Positions 50,970 through 59,525 of a DNA stretch of 64,000 nt are shown here, one piece after another (within the stretch, counting starts at the first letter, position 1; each line of letters opens with the position of its first letter). The stretch lies in contig NZ_CP044532.1 in assembly GCF_026427775.1 (NCBI RefSeq), positions 496,001 through 560,000 of the forward strand, in the 5' to 3' direction. The translations under genes and the position numbers were made by a program. Source of the stretch: Arthrobacter sp. CDRTa11 (lineage in GTDB: Bacteria; Actinomycetota; Actinomycetes; Actinomycetales; Micrococcaceae). The notes beneath the pieces are model-generated. The model saw nothing but the letters and a program-made list of their open reading frames with translations. It did no database searches and was not told the origin of the DNA.

Positions 50970-52589
50970 CTACACGGAAGCCGGGACCCTGTCGTCTTGG
51001 GCGTCGGCAGGTTCCGCGTTGGCGGTGATGACGTCCTGGGTTTCGAACGGCATGTCGTCGAGGTCGATCAGCGGATTCTCATCCTGGGTGGCCACCAGTT
51101 CGCGCGCCTCTTCCTGGGTTGCCACGCTCGGCATGGAGCCGGGCAGCGGACGCTGGGCCGATTCCTTGAGGAAGTAAATGGTCACGGCACCAACGAGGGA
51201 GGTGGCCATCAGGTAGTAGGCGGGCATCATGTCGTCGCCGGTCGCCGTGATCAGCGCGGCAACAACGAACGGAGTGGTGCCTCCGAAGATAGCCACGGCG
51301 AAGTTGTAGGCGATACCCATGGCGCCGTACCGGCTGGCCGTCGGGAACTGCGCCGGCAAAGCCGAAGCGAGGTTCGCAACATAGAAGGCCACGGGAAAAG
51401 CGATCAGCGAAAGGCCTGCCAGCGTGGACCAGACTTCACCGACGCCGATCAGCATGAACGCAGGCGTTGCCAGCACCACGGTGCTGATGGCGCCGATCCA
51501 CAACACCGGACGGCGGCCGATCCGGTCAGACAGCTTCCCGGTCAGGGGGATGCAGAGGCTCATGATGACCAGCACGGGAATGGTCAGCAGGGTTCCGTGG
51601 ACAGGGTCGTAACCCTTTGACTCGGTAAGGTACGTAGGCATGTAGGACGTCAGGGCGTAGCCGGCGGTGTTCGCCGCGGCCACAAGGATCATCGCCACAA
51701 TGAGTGAGCGCCAGTAGGCCTTCACAATGCCCACCGGCCCCTTGGAGGCATCAACGTCAGCGGAATCGGCATCCTGCGCGATCGATTCCTGGGCGTCGAG
51801 GGTGGCCTGGAACTGAGGGGATTCCTCAATCCTGTTCCTGAAGTAAATGGCGATCAGGCCCAACGGACCTGCAATCAGGAAGGGAATACGCCAGCCCCAT
51901 TCCTCCATGGCGGCCTGGCCAAGGGTCAGCTGCAGGACAGATACCAGTGCTGCACCCAAGGCAAAACCAAGGTAGCTGCCCATATCCAGGAAGCTCGCAA
52001 AGTATCCCCGGCGCTTGTCCGGGGCGTATTCGCTGACGAACGTGGTGGCGCCAGCGTATTCACCGCCGGTGGAGAAGCCCTGGACAAGCTTCAGGACCAC
52101 CAGCAGGACAGCGGCCCAGATGCCGATCTGCGCGTATCCGGGCAGCAGCCCGACGGCGAACGTGCTCGCAGCCATGATCATCAGGGTTGCAGCGAGTACC
52201 TTCTGCCGCCCGATCTTGTCGCCGAGCCAGCCGAACACCACGCCGCCCAGCGGACGCGCAATGAAGGTGGCCGCGAATGTTCCCAGCAGGAACAGCGTCC
52301 GGACGGCCGGGTCCGCCTCGGGGAGGAACACAGGTCCCATGGTGGTGATCAGGTAGCCGAACACACCGACGTCGAACCATTCCATGGTGTTTCCCACGAT
52401 GGTTCCGCCGAGGGCTTTTTTCAGCATCGGCTGATTGACTACGTTGACGTCCGACTCTTTGAGCCGTCGCCGCGCGAGGAGCTTCGGTTTCCTTCCGCTC
52501 GCTGAGGTGACTGGTGCTGCCAATGTGTTGGTTCCGCCGGCGTTGTCTACGCCTGCTGAAGAGTCGGTCGTGCTTCGGTCTGTGGGCAT
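50970..52589 (-). CDS. MFS metabolite:H+ symporter (ProP/ShiA-like)
   Basis: The start ATG 52589 has AGGAG with 8-bp spacing; an ATG at 52613 lacks an RBS. The 539-residue protein has 12 helices. VGNTMEWFDVGVFGYLITT is the family opening, then PLGGVVFGWLGDKIGRQKVL (MFS loop 2-3), GFSTGGEYAGATTFVSEYAP and RGYFASF. These fit the ProP/KgtP/ShiA set that imports osmolytes, dicarboxylates or shikimate. The cytoplasmic C-terminus is acidic. Substrate cannot be named. Confidence 0.92.
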   Translation of the reverse strand: MPTDRSTTDSSAGVDNAGGTNTLAAPVTSASGRKPKLLARRRLKESDVNVVNQPMLKKALGGTIVGNTMEWFDVGVFGYLITTMGPVFLPEADPAVRTLFLLGTFAATFIARPLGGVVFGWLGDKIGRQKVLAATLMIMAASTFAVGLLPGYAQIGIWAAVLLVVLKLVQGFSTGGEYAGATTFVSEYAPDKRRGYFASFLDMGSYLGFALGAALVSVLQLTLGQAAMEEWGWRIPFLIAGPLGLIAIYFRNRIEESPQFQATLDAQESIAQDADSADVDASKGPVGIVKAYWRSLIVAMILVAAANTAGYALTSYMPTYLTESKGYDPVHGTLLTIPVLVIMSLCIPLTGKLSDRIGRRPVLWIGAISTVVLATPAFMLIGVGEVWSTLAGLSLIAFPVAFYVANLASALPAQFPTASRYGAMGIAYNFAVAIFGGTTPFVVAALITATGDDMMPAYYLMATSLVGAVTIYFLKESAQRPLPGSMPSVATQEEARELVATQDENPLIDLDDMPFETQDVITANAEPADAQDDRVPASV

Positions 52590-53079
52590 TTGGGCGACTC
52601 CTATGGAGGTCATTTGCTTGCGACTTGTAGCTGCCCCGCTCCGGGCAGGCCTTCAATTTTACGCGAATCTCATGGCAACTGAGAGCTTCATGCCGTAAGC
52701 TCGCCCATTTGAGGGCGTTTTCGGGCGTGCTTCCAGAATTTGTTTTGGCCGCTTTGGCCGCGCCATTGCTGGCATCGGCGCGTCGAGTGCTGATGGTTAC
52801 AGAATTTTTATCGTTTCCCCCTGCTGCTGAGGGTTGATCGGGCTCTGGATCCAGGCGAAAGTGACGGCGGCCACTGGCCGGCAGCCGTATTTGGGGGACC
52901 ATCCGGTGCCCCACCAAGGGGGTTCACAAGTTCGCCGCTTGCTGCCTATTGTTGTGCCATGGGAACACTGATTTTTGAGTAGGCGGACGTTTGCGGCCCG
53001 CTTCAGCCGGCCCCCGTCCCTCCTTAACTCGGCAGACACGTCCGGACAAGCTGATCCTCCTCAGAAAGGTTCCATCAAC
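52590..53079. other. 490-bp intergenic region, MFS leader and small-gene promoter
   Basis: No gene is credible. It holds the divergent promoters and a short hairpin CTGCCC-CGCTCC-GGGCAG (52631-52648) in the MFS leader. A minus-strand frame at 52797-53039 has no recognisable similarity. Confidence 0.4.
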
Positions 53080-53325
53080 ATGACCAAAGACCACAGCCAG
53101 CCCACTCCCGGGGACGCACAGGCGCCGTCGGATTCTGAAAAGCCGGCAGATCCTGAAAAAGCTGAGTCGGGCGGCGTCCGGTCCCGGCTGACGGAAGCCC
53201 AAAAAGCCATGCTCGACAGCAAATCCCGTGGCGGAGGCGCCGGCCTCCAGAGTGTGGGCAAGAGTCACAAGCCCACCCACGTGAGCGGCAAACAAGGCCC
53301 GGCAGAAAAGAAAGTCCGCTGGTAA
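53080..53325 (+). CDS. Small hydrophilic protein, unknown
   Basis: ATG 53080 follows GAAAGG; the 81-residue product is highly charged: EKPADPEKAESGGVRSRLTE then AQKAMLDSKSRGG and KKVRW at the end. The core RLTEAQKAMLDSKS resembles a short conserved segment of actinobacterial proteins of unknown function. It has no membrane or catalytic motif. A second small protein follows 69 bp later. Confidence 0.6.
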   Translation: MTKDHSQPTPGDAQAPSDSEKPADPEKAESGGVRSRLTEAQKAMLDSKSRGGGAGLQSVGKSHKPTHVSGKQGPAEKKVRW

Positions 53326-53394
53326 TTCCGTCCTGACCTGCTTCACCAACCTACTGTTGAGCAACACTTCATTTCATTGGGGAAAGGAAGAAAG

Positions 53395-53655
53395 ATGGCT
53401 GAAATGCACCCAGCAGGAAAGATCGAACCGGAGGTCGCGAGCCACCTCGCGGCAGCAATGGACACGCCCGCCATACCTGGCCCGGCTACCGTTCCGGTAA
53501 CACCCGCCATGGCCGGGGAGCAGCATTGGCCGGACGGGAACGGCAGCAAACGGCACCCCAAAGAACGGGGCGCCGGCCACGGAAGGATCGGGCACGAGGC
53601 AGCTGTGACAGCGGTGCACCGGACCAGCCGGCCGCAAATGCCGCACTCGTCCTGA
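53395..53655 (+). CDS. Small hypothetical protein, His/Pro/Gly-rich
   Basis: ATG 53395 is preceded by GGAAAGGAAG, a strong RBS. The 86-residue protein is disordered, with PAIPGPATVPVTPAMAG and RHPKERGAGHGRIGHE. No family was recognised. It ends 20 bp before a long hairpin that also faces LigD. Confidence 0.5.
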   Translation: MAEMHPAGKIEPEVASHLAAAMDTPAIPGPATVPVTPAMAGEQHWPDGNGSKRHPKERGAGHGRIGHEAAVTAVHRTSRPQMPHSS

Positions 53656-53675
53656 TGAGGCGCATCTGACCTGAC

Positions 53676-53733
53676 GACACGCAAAAGGCCTGGCGATACC
53701 CCTATTCGGGGGTCGCCAGGCCTGATGCGTGTC
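53676..53733. terminator. Bidirectional hairpin between the small genes and ligD
   Basis: Outer arms GACACGCA/TGCGTGTC and inner AGGCCTGGCGA/TCGCCAGGCCT (53686-53696 and 53713-53723) with a CCCC/GGGG apex. Total stem of about 20 bp with small internal loops. Genes converge on it from both sides. Confidence 0.8.
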
Positions 53734-53810
53734 CTGGGGGAATATGCGCGTCGCCAGCTCGCCAGTGCCCGCACGGCAGTCCTGAACACTGCGGTCCAGC
53801 GCTGCGGCGT

Positions 53811-56405
53811 TCAGGACTCCGCCACAACGTCCCCCGGCTCCTTATCCACACGCCAGCCACGCCAGACAGGGTGCCGGAGCTTTCCGCTCCCCGTCCATTC
53901 ACCGAAGGTCACTTCTCCCACGAGCTCCGGCGTGATCCAGTTCGCGTCCGCGGCGTCCTCGGCGGGAACGTCGTCGAAGGGGGAGGTCTTCCGTGCCAGC
54001 GCATCGACTTTGAGCCGGAGCTCCGTCAGTTCCCTGGTGCTGAACCCGCTGCCCACCCGGCCTGCGTACCGCAGCTTTTTCCCGTCCGGGATACCCACCA
54101 AGAGGGAACCGACCGAGCTGTTCCGTCCACCTTTGCCGGGACGCCATCCGCCCACCACTACTTCCTGGGTCTTTTCGAGCTTGATCTTGATCCAGGTCCG
54201 GGTGCGCTGGCCGCTGGCATAGCGGCTGCCGGTCCGCTTCGCCAGTACCCCTTCCAGGCCAAGTTCCCGGGCGCTCTCGAGGATGTGGTCGATCCGTTCG
54301 TCCAGCACCGGGGACAACTCAACAGGGCAAGCGGATGGTGTGAAAAATTCCTCCAGCCGCTGCCGCCGCTTCTCCAGCGGCCTGCGGCGCAGGTCTTCGC
54401 CGTCCTCGGACAGCAGGTCAAAAAGCATCAGCCGGACCGGGATGGACGCACGGGCCCTCTCGACGTCGTGGGGCCGGGTCAGTTTCATGCGTCCCTGCAG
54501 CCGACCGAAATCCGGTTTCCCGGAAGGCCCGACGGCGATGATCTCGCCGTCGGCGGCGAACGCCTGTGGCGGCCAGCAGGTCCGGACTGCCAATTCGGGA
54601 TAGGTTGCCGTGACGTCGTTGCCGTTCCGGCTGAAGATGCGGATCCTCTTCTCATCGGCCACGATAACGGCGCGGACGCCATCCCATTTCAGTTCAAAAT
54701 GCCAGCCACTGCCTTGGAGGTCCGCCGCTGTTCCCGACGTGGCCATCATCGGCCGGAAGTCCTCGGGGGCGGGCGCGGGCCCGGCTGTGGGGACGGCGTC
54801 AGCTGGCGCGGTGACCGTTGCTGCTGCAGCGGCGGGTCTACGTGCAGGGGCGGGGACGGCTGCGGGGGATTCCCGCTTCGCGGGCGCCGGCAGGTCCGCG
54901 GGCTCATCCGCGCCTTCGTCTGACCCGTCCTTCGACAATGGCGGACGACGGCGGCCGCCGTGGTGGTCTTTGTCCATCAGGTGGATCAGCCATTGCCCCT
55001 CGGTATCCTTCCCTCCGCCGCGGCCGGTGTTTATCAGGGCAAACTTTTTGGTTCCGCCGAGCCCGCCGCCCTCGGAGCCGGTTAGCGTGACGATGACTTC
55101 CCTGCCGTTGATCCACTTGTGGAGTTCGTAGGTTCCGTGGTCCCAGATGGTGACCTCGCCGGCGCCGTACTGACCCTTGGGGATAGTGCCTTCGAACGTG
55201 GCATAGTCCATCGGATGGTCCTCGGTCTGGACGGCCAGGTGGTTCTTGTCGCCTGAGTCCGGAACGCCTTTAGGCAGGGCCCAGGACACCAGGACGCCGT
55301 CGTGCTCCAGCCTGAAATCAAAATGGAGCCGGCTGGCGTGGTGCTCCTGGATCACAAAAGTGTTGCCGGGGCCCTCGGCACCGGTGAAGGGTTCCGGTGT
55401 TGCGTGCGGATCCCGCATGGAACGGTACTTCTGCAGGCGTGGATGCGCAGCGCCGTCGTCGTGATTTCCGGTGTTATCTGAATTGCGGTGGTTACCAGAG
55501 TCGCCGGGGTGACCGGCAGCTGTGGTGATGGCGGCGAAAGGGTCCTTGCCCGCGTGGACGCGGCGCATAACAGCCTTGTAATCGAGCTGCTGCAGATGCG
55601 GGGAACTCAGCTCGCGCCAGGTCCGCGGAGCGGCGACGGTGGGGGTGGGGCGGCCGCGGAGCGAGTAGGGCACGATGGTGGTCTTGGCCGCGTTGTTCTG
55701 GCTCCAGTCCACCAGGACCTTGCCTGTGCGGAGCGTTTTCTTCATATCGCTGACGGCAAGATCGGGGTGATCCGCCTCCAACGCGCGGGCCAGTTCCTTG
55801 GCGAAGGACGAGATCTGCTCCGAGCTCTGGGTCCCGTCCAATCCTGCGTAAAGGTGGATGCCCTTGCTGCCGCTGGTTACCGGAACCGGGGCCAGGCCCA
55901 CGTCCTCAAGGATGGCGCGGGCCAGCCTGGCCACCTCCACGCATTCCTCCAGGCCGGCGCCTTCGCCGGGATCCAGGTCCAGGACGAGGCGGTCCGGGTT
56001 GAGCTGGTTGCCGTGGGAATCCACCCGCCATTGGGGCACGTGGATTTCCAATGAACCGATCTGGCCGAACCAGGTCAACGTGGCGCGATCATTGACCATC
56101 GGATAGTAAATGGTCCGTTCCTTGTGCGTGATGGCGGCCCGCGGGAGCCAGCCCGGCGCGGAATCTTCAAGATTCTTTTGGAAAAACACCTCTCCGGGAT
56201 TGTCTGCGGTGCCCACCCCATTGACCCATCGCTTCCTGGTGGCTGGCCGGCTGGCGGCGGCAGGGATCAGGACGTGGGCGACGGCGGCGTAGTAGGCCAG
56301 GACGTCGGCCTTGGTAGTGCCGGTTTCCGGGTAGATGATTTTCTCCAGGTTGGTCAGGCTCATTTCCCGTCCCGCCACCCGGACCCGTTCCTTAGTGCCG
56401 GCCAT
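53811..56405 (-). CDS. ligD: Multifunctional non-homologous end-joining DNA ligase LigD
   Basis: The 864-residue protein has three domains. The primase-polymerase (about 1-300) has DRLVLDLDPGEGAG with the metal-binding Asp pair, and SGSKGIHLYAGLDG. The 3'-phosphoesterase (about 340-490) has FVIQEHHASRLHFDFRLEHD and LVSWALPKGVPD. The ATP-dependent ligase (about 550-864) has ELKWDGVRA with the nucleotide Lys, and GVLAKRTGSRY. This order, Pol-PE-Lig, is the mycobacterial type. The linker 490-550 is Ala/Pro-rich. It diverges from Ku with a 40-bp gap. Together they repair double-strand breaks without a template. Confidence 0.96.
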   Translation of the reverse strand: MAGTKERVRVAGREMSLTNLEKIIYPETGTTKADVLAYYAAVAHVLIPAAASRPATRKRWVNGVGTADNPGEVFFQKNLEDSAPGWLPRAAITHKERTIYYPMVNDRATLTWFGQIGSLEIHVPQWRVDSHGNQLNPDRLVLDLDPGEGAGLEECVEVARLARAILEDVGLAPVPVTSGSKGIHLYAGLDGTQSSEQISSFAKELARALEADHPDLAVSDMKKTLRTGKVLVDWSQNNAAKTTIVPYSLRGRPTPTVAAPRTWRELSSPHLQQLDYKAVMRRVHAGKDPFAAITTAAGHPGDSGNHRNSDNTGNHDDGAAHPRLQKYRSMRDPHATPEPFTGAEGPGNTFVIQEHHASRLHFDFRLEHDGVLVSWALPKGVPDSGDKNHLAVQTEDHPMDYATFEGTIPKGQYGAGEVTIWDHGTYELHKWINGREVIVTLTGSEGGGLGGTKKFALINTGRGGGKDTEGQWLIHLMDKDHHGGRRRPPLSKDGSDEGADEPADLPAPAKRESPAAVPAPARRPAAAAATVTAPADAVPTAGPAPAPEDFRPMMATSGTAADLQGSGWHFELKWDGVRAVIVADEKRIRIFSRNGNDVTATYPELAVRTCWPPQAFAADGEIIAVGPSGKPDFGRLQGRMKLTRPHDVERARASIPVRLMLFDLLSEDGEDLRRRPLEKRRQRLEEFFTPSACPVELSPVLDERIDHILESARELGLEGVLAKRTGSRYASGQRTRTWIKIKLEKTQEVVVGGWRPGKGGRNSSVGSLLVGIPDGKKLRYAGRVGSGFSTRELTELRLKVDALARKTSPFDDVPAEDAADANWITPELVGEVTFGEWTGSGKLRHPVWRGWRVDKEPGDVVAES

Positions 56406-56445
56406 GGGGCTTCACCTCAGGCGTTGTGTGATGTTCACTTGAGGG

Positions 56446-57576
56446 ATGAGAGCCATCTGGAAAGGTGCCATCGCGTTCGGCCTGGTCAACGTGCCTGTGA
56501 AGGTCTATAGCGCCACCGAGGATCATGACATCAGTCTGCACCAGGTCCACAACGCCGACGGCGGCCGGATCCGGTATCAGCGCCGGTGTGAGGTCTGCAG
56601 CGAGATCATCGACTACTCGGATATTGAGAAGGCCTTCGAGGAAGACGGCAGGACGGTGGTCCTGTCCAAGGATGAGCTTAAGTCCATCCCGGCCGAGAAC
56701 AGCCACGAGATCGAAGTGGTCCAGTTTGTGCCGTCCGAGCAGCTGGAACCAATGATGTTCGAGAAGAGCTACTACCTGGAGCCGGACTCCAAGTCGCCCA
56801 AGGCCTACGTCCTGTTGCGCCGGGCCCTTGAGGATACCGACAGGGTGGCCATTGTGCAGTTCGCCCTGCGCGACAAGACGCGGCTGGGTGCGCTCCGTAT
56901 CAAGGACGACGTGCTGGTGCTGCAGTCCCTCCTGTGGCCGGACGAGGTCCGGGAAGCCAACTTTCCGGCGCTCGATGCGGACGTTCGGATTTCCCCGCAG
57001 GAGCGTGAGATGTCCGCCGCCCTGGTGGAGTCCATGGCCGCGGACTTTGAGCCCGAATCGTTCACTGACGAGTATCAGGTGCAGCTCCGCCAGCTGATCG
57101 ATGCCAAGCTGGAACAGGGCGATGCGCTGGACACCGAGGCCACGTTCGGCGTCGAGGCTGGCGAGGGCAAGGGCGAGGTGATCGACCTCATGGAGGCGCT
57201 CAAGCGCAGCCTGGACCGGAAGCGTGGGGGCGGGCTGCCTGAGGCTGCCGAGGACACTGACGAGGAAGAGGCCGAGGAAGCGCCGGCCAAATCCGCAGCC
57301 AGGGGCGGCACAAAAGCTGGCACCAAAACCGCTGGCACCAAAACCGCGGGGGCTAAGACTGCGGACACTAAGACCGCGGGTACCAAGACCGCGGCGGCTA
57401 AGTCGACAGCTACGAAGTCCTCGGCCACTTCGGCAAGGGAGACTTCGACCAAGGTCAGTTCGGCGAAGTCTGAGGCTGCCAAGTCCACCGCCCGAAAGCC
57501 CGCGGCTAAGTCGGCGGCGTCCTCCGACAAGCCCGAGGCGAAGACGTCCACTACGCGGGCGCGCAAGCGTGCCTGA
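56446..57576 (+). CDS. ku: Ku DNA end-binding protein with Lys/Ala repeat tail
   Basis: The 376-residue protein opens MRAIWKGAIAFGLVNVPVKVYS, typical of bacterial Ku, in two parts. The core has DISLHQVHNADGGRIRYQRR and LVESMAADFEPESFTDEYQ. It forms a homodimer ring on DNA ends and recruits LigD. The last about 95 residues are a low-complexity tail of KTAGTKTAGAKTADTK and similar repeats, as in mycobacteria, where the tail strengthens DNA binding. It diverges from LigD and converges with a small SAP/Rho_N-like gene. Confidence 0.96.
   Translation: MRAIWKGAIAFGLVNVPVKVYSATEDHDISLHQVHNADGGRIRYQRRCEVCSEIIDYSDIEKAFEEDGRTVVLSKDELKSIPAENSHEIEVVQFVPSEQLEPMMFEKSYYLEPDSKSPKAYVLLRRALEDTDRVAIVQFALRDKTRLGALRIKDDVLVLQSLLWPDEVREANFPALDADVRISPQEREMSAALVESMAADFEPESFTDEYQVQLRQLIDAKLEQGDALDTEATFGVEAGEGKGEVIDLMEALKRSLDRKRGGGLPEAAEDTDEEEAEEAPAKSAARGGTKAGTKTAGTKTAGAKTADTKTAGTKTAAAKSTATKSSATSARETSTKVSSAKSEAAKSTARKPAAKSAASSDKPEAKTSTTRARKRA
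57310..57420. repeat. 15-bp degenerate repeat in the Ku tail
   Basis: ACCAAAACCGCTGGC and variants repeat about seven times and encode the TKTAG/AKTAD unit. Variants are mostly synonymous or conservative. Confidence 0.8.
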
Positions 57577-57618
57577 GGCTGTCGGCGGTCTCGCGCCTGG
57601 TTCGGTAATGGCTGCCGC

Positions 57619-57885
57619 CTAGGAGTTCCGGAGGGCGGAGATGAGCTCGCTCTTCTTCTTGGAGGAATAACCGGTGAGGCCTATTTCCTTCGCCTTGGCC
57701 TTTAGCTGCGCAACTGTCCAGTCGTCGTAGTCGCCGGCCTTGCCGCCCTTACGGCCCACGTCGGAGCGTCCCTTTTTGGCGGCGGCGTTGGAAATCCGGG
57801 CGGCTTTCTGCTTGGAGGCGCCGTCCTCGCGCAGTTCCTCATACAGCTTGGGATCTTTCACGCTAGGGTTTTTCTTGCCGGGCAT
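57619..57885 (-). CDS. Small SAP/Rho_N-like DNA-binding protein next to Ku
   Basis: ATG 57885 follows AAGGAGGATGAC, a strong RBS. The 88-residue basic protein has two parts. Residues 1-50 are KDPKLYEELREDGASKQKAA and ISNAAAKKGRSDVGRKGGKA, a small conserved actinobacterial segment resembling DUF7218. Residues 53-88, DDWTVAQLKAKAKEIGLTGY and SSKKKSELISALRNS, form a SAP/Rho N-terminal helix-extended-helix. SAP domains bind DNA. Its 3' end is 43 bp from the end of the Ku gene, on the opposite strand. A SAP domain is fused to Ku in some actinobacteria, so a functional link is possible. Confidence 0.8.
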   Translation of the reverse strand: MPGKKNPSVKDPKLYEELREDGASKQKAARISNAAAKKGRSDVGRKGGKAGDYDDWTVAQLKAKAKEIGLTGYSSKKKSELISALRNS

Positions 57886-58214
57886 GTCATCCTCCTTCAA
57901 CCTTGGTGTGGTCTTGGCTGCCTGTTCTGCCCTGGGTCGTTTTTGAACCGTGGGGTCAGTTTCAACGCTAATTCCGGGGAACGGCAAAAACAAGGAAATA
58001 GTAAGGCTGCTTGCTTTTTGCTGATCCGGCCCAGCCGTTCGGTACTTCAGGGGGTATGCCCAGTCCTGGTGTGGCTTTTGGGGAAGCGACGTTAGGTAGG
58101 ATCGCGGCAAGGACCAAACGAGCACAGCCCTGTGCGCCCACGGAACAGCCGGCCGCCTGCAGAGCCGCACGCCTGCATTATTTCCACCCCACACCAACAG
58201 GAGCGCCTTAGTAC
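57886..58214. promoter_or_regulatory. 329-bp divergent control region, SAP-like gene / nagA
   Basis: No gene is credible. It is locally A/T-rich at 57960-58020 (GGCAAAAACAAGGAAATAGT), likely the promoter of the SAP-like gene. The nagA leader has CAGGAGCG about 10 bp before its ATG. No clear dyad was found. Confidence 0.4.
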
Positions 58215-59525
58215 ATGGACTATCTGGTTTCAGGGACCGTCATTACCGACGGGGAGATCCGCCAGGATCAGGTGCTGGCCATCAAGGACGGAAAGATTGC
58301 CTTCTCGGGCCCGGCCTCGGCTTGTGACGTTAACCTGTATCCGCGCGCTGAAACCATCAGGACTCCCGACGGCGGTGCAGTTCTGCCCGGGTTGGTGGAC
58401 ATGCATTGCCACGGTGCAGCGGGAGGCGACTTTCCGGCCGGTCATGAGGCGGAGAGCCGGAATGCGGTGTCCTTCCTCCGTTCCAGCGGGACAACCACGC
58501 TGCTGGCCAGCGTGGTCACCGCGCCAAAGGACGATCTCCTTAAAGCCATCCGCTCACTCCGGGTCGTGGCGGATGAAGGCCTTATCGCCGGTATCCATGC
58601 CGAAGGGCCTTTTCTCTCACACTCGCGATGCGGTGCCCAGGACCCGCGGTGGCTGCTGGAACCTGACCTTGAGTTCCTGAGTGCGTTGGTGGCTGAGGCC
58701 GGTGGGCACTTGAAGACAATGACGTACGCGCCCGAACTGCCGGGTTCCGACGAGCTCGTCTCCACGCTGGTGTCGTCCGGCGTGATCCCGTCCCTCGGCC
58801 ACACGGATTCCGACGCGCGGACGGCCGCCGTTTCGCTTGAGTATGCGGCAGGCAGGCTCGGTTCGTCGTCCCTGCGGGGAGCGCGGCCAACGGTAACCCA
58901 CCTCTTCAACGGCATGCCCCCGATGCATCACCGCGCACCCGGGCCAGTCGCCGCATGCCTGCGGCTGGCACGTGCCGGGACTGTCGCCGTCGAACTTATT
59001 GCAGATGGCGTCCACCTTGATCCGGAAACGGTCAGGATGGTTTTTGAGCTGGTGGGGGCCAACAACGTTGTCCTGGTCACCGATTCCATGGCAGCAACGG
59101 GCCTTCCGGAAGGCGAGTACCAGCTCGGCCCGGCGCAGGTTTCCGTCGTGGGCTATGTTGCCACCCTCACCAGCACGGGATCCCTGGCAGGCGGTACGGC
59201 AACCCTGCTCGACGTCGTTCGTCGGACTATAGCGGCCGGAGTCAGCGCTGCTGACGCCGTTTTGGCTGCCACAGGCACCCCGGCACGGCTGCTCGGACTG
59301 GACGGGCACGTGGGCAGCCTGCGCACCGGGATGCAGGCTGACCTCCTGATAGTGGACCGTGAATTCAGGCTCCAAACCGTCCTGAGGCATGGAGTGAGGC
59401 TTCCTTCGGCGCGGGCTGGCGCCCCCCAGCCCGCAGCGCGCGAGGACGGGAGCCAGGCTGTGTCAGCTGCCGGCTGGCCGGCTGCGCAGGAAGATCGAAA
59501 CCACAACAGCCGTCCCCAGGCATAG
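58215..59525 (+). CDS. nagA: N-acetylglucosamine-6-phosphate deacetylase (NagA)
   Basis: The 436-residue metal-dependent amidohydrolase has GLVDMHCHGAAGGDFPAGH, IHAEGPFLSHSRCGAQDPRW, SLGHTDSDART, VTHLFNGMPPMHHRAPGP and IADGVHLDPE, ending with the catalytic Asp in VLVTDSMAATG. It removes acetate from GlcNAc-6-P to feed cell-wall recycling or chitin breakdown into glycolysis. The C-terminal 40 residues are an extra Ala/Gln-rich tail that overlaps the convergent MFS gene by 63 bp. No nagB or PTS GlcNAc gene lies in the window. Confidence 0.94.
   Translation: MDYLVSGTVITDGEIRQDQVLAIKDGKIAFSGPASACDVNLYPRAETIRTPDGGAVLPGLVDMHCHGAAGGDFPAGHEAESRNAVSFLRSSGTTTLLASVVTAPKDDLLKAIRSLRVVADEGLIAGIHAEGPFLSHSRCGAQDPRWLLEPDLEFLSALVAEAGGHLKTMTYAPELPGSDELVSTLVSSGVIPSLGHTDSDARTAAVSLEYAAGRLGSSSLRGARPTVTHLFNGMPPMHHRAPGPVAACLRLARAGTVAVELIADGVHLDPETVRMVFELVGANNVVLVTDSMAATGLPEGEYQLGPAQVSVVGYVATLTSTGSLAGGTATLLDVVRRTIAAGVSAADAVLAATGTPARLLGLDGHVGSLRTGMQADLLIVDREFRLQTVLRHGVRLPSARAGAPQPAAREDGSQAVSAAGWPAAQEDRNHNSRPQA

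Noticed and set aside
52797..53039. Small minus-strand open frame between the MFS gene and small proteins
   Set aside because: No RBS, no family and weak codon pattern.
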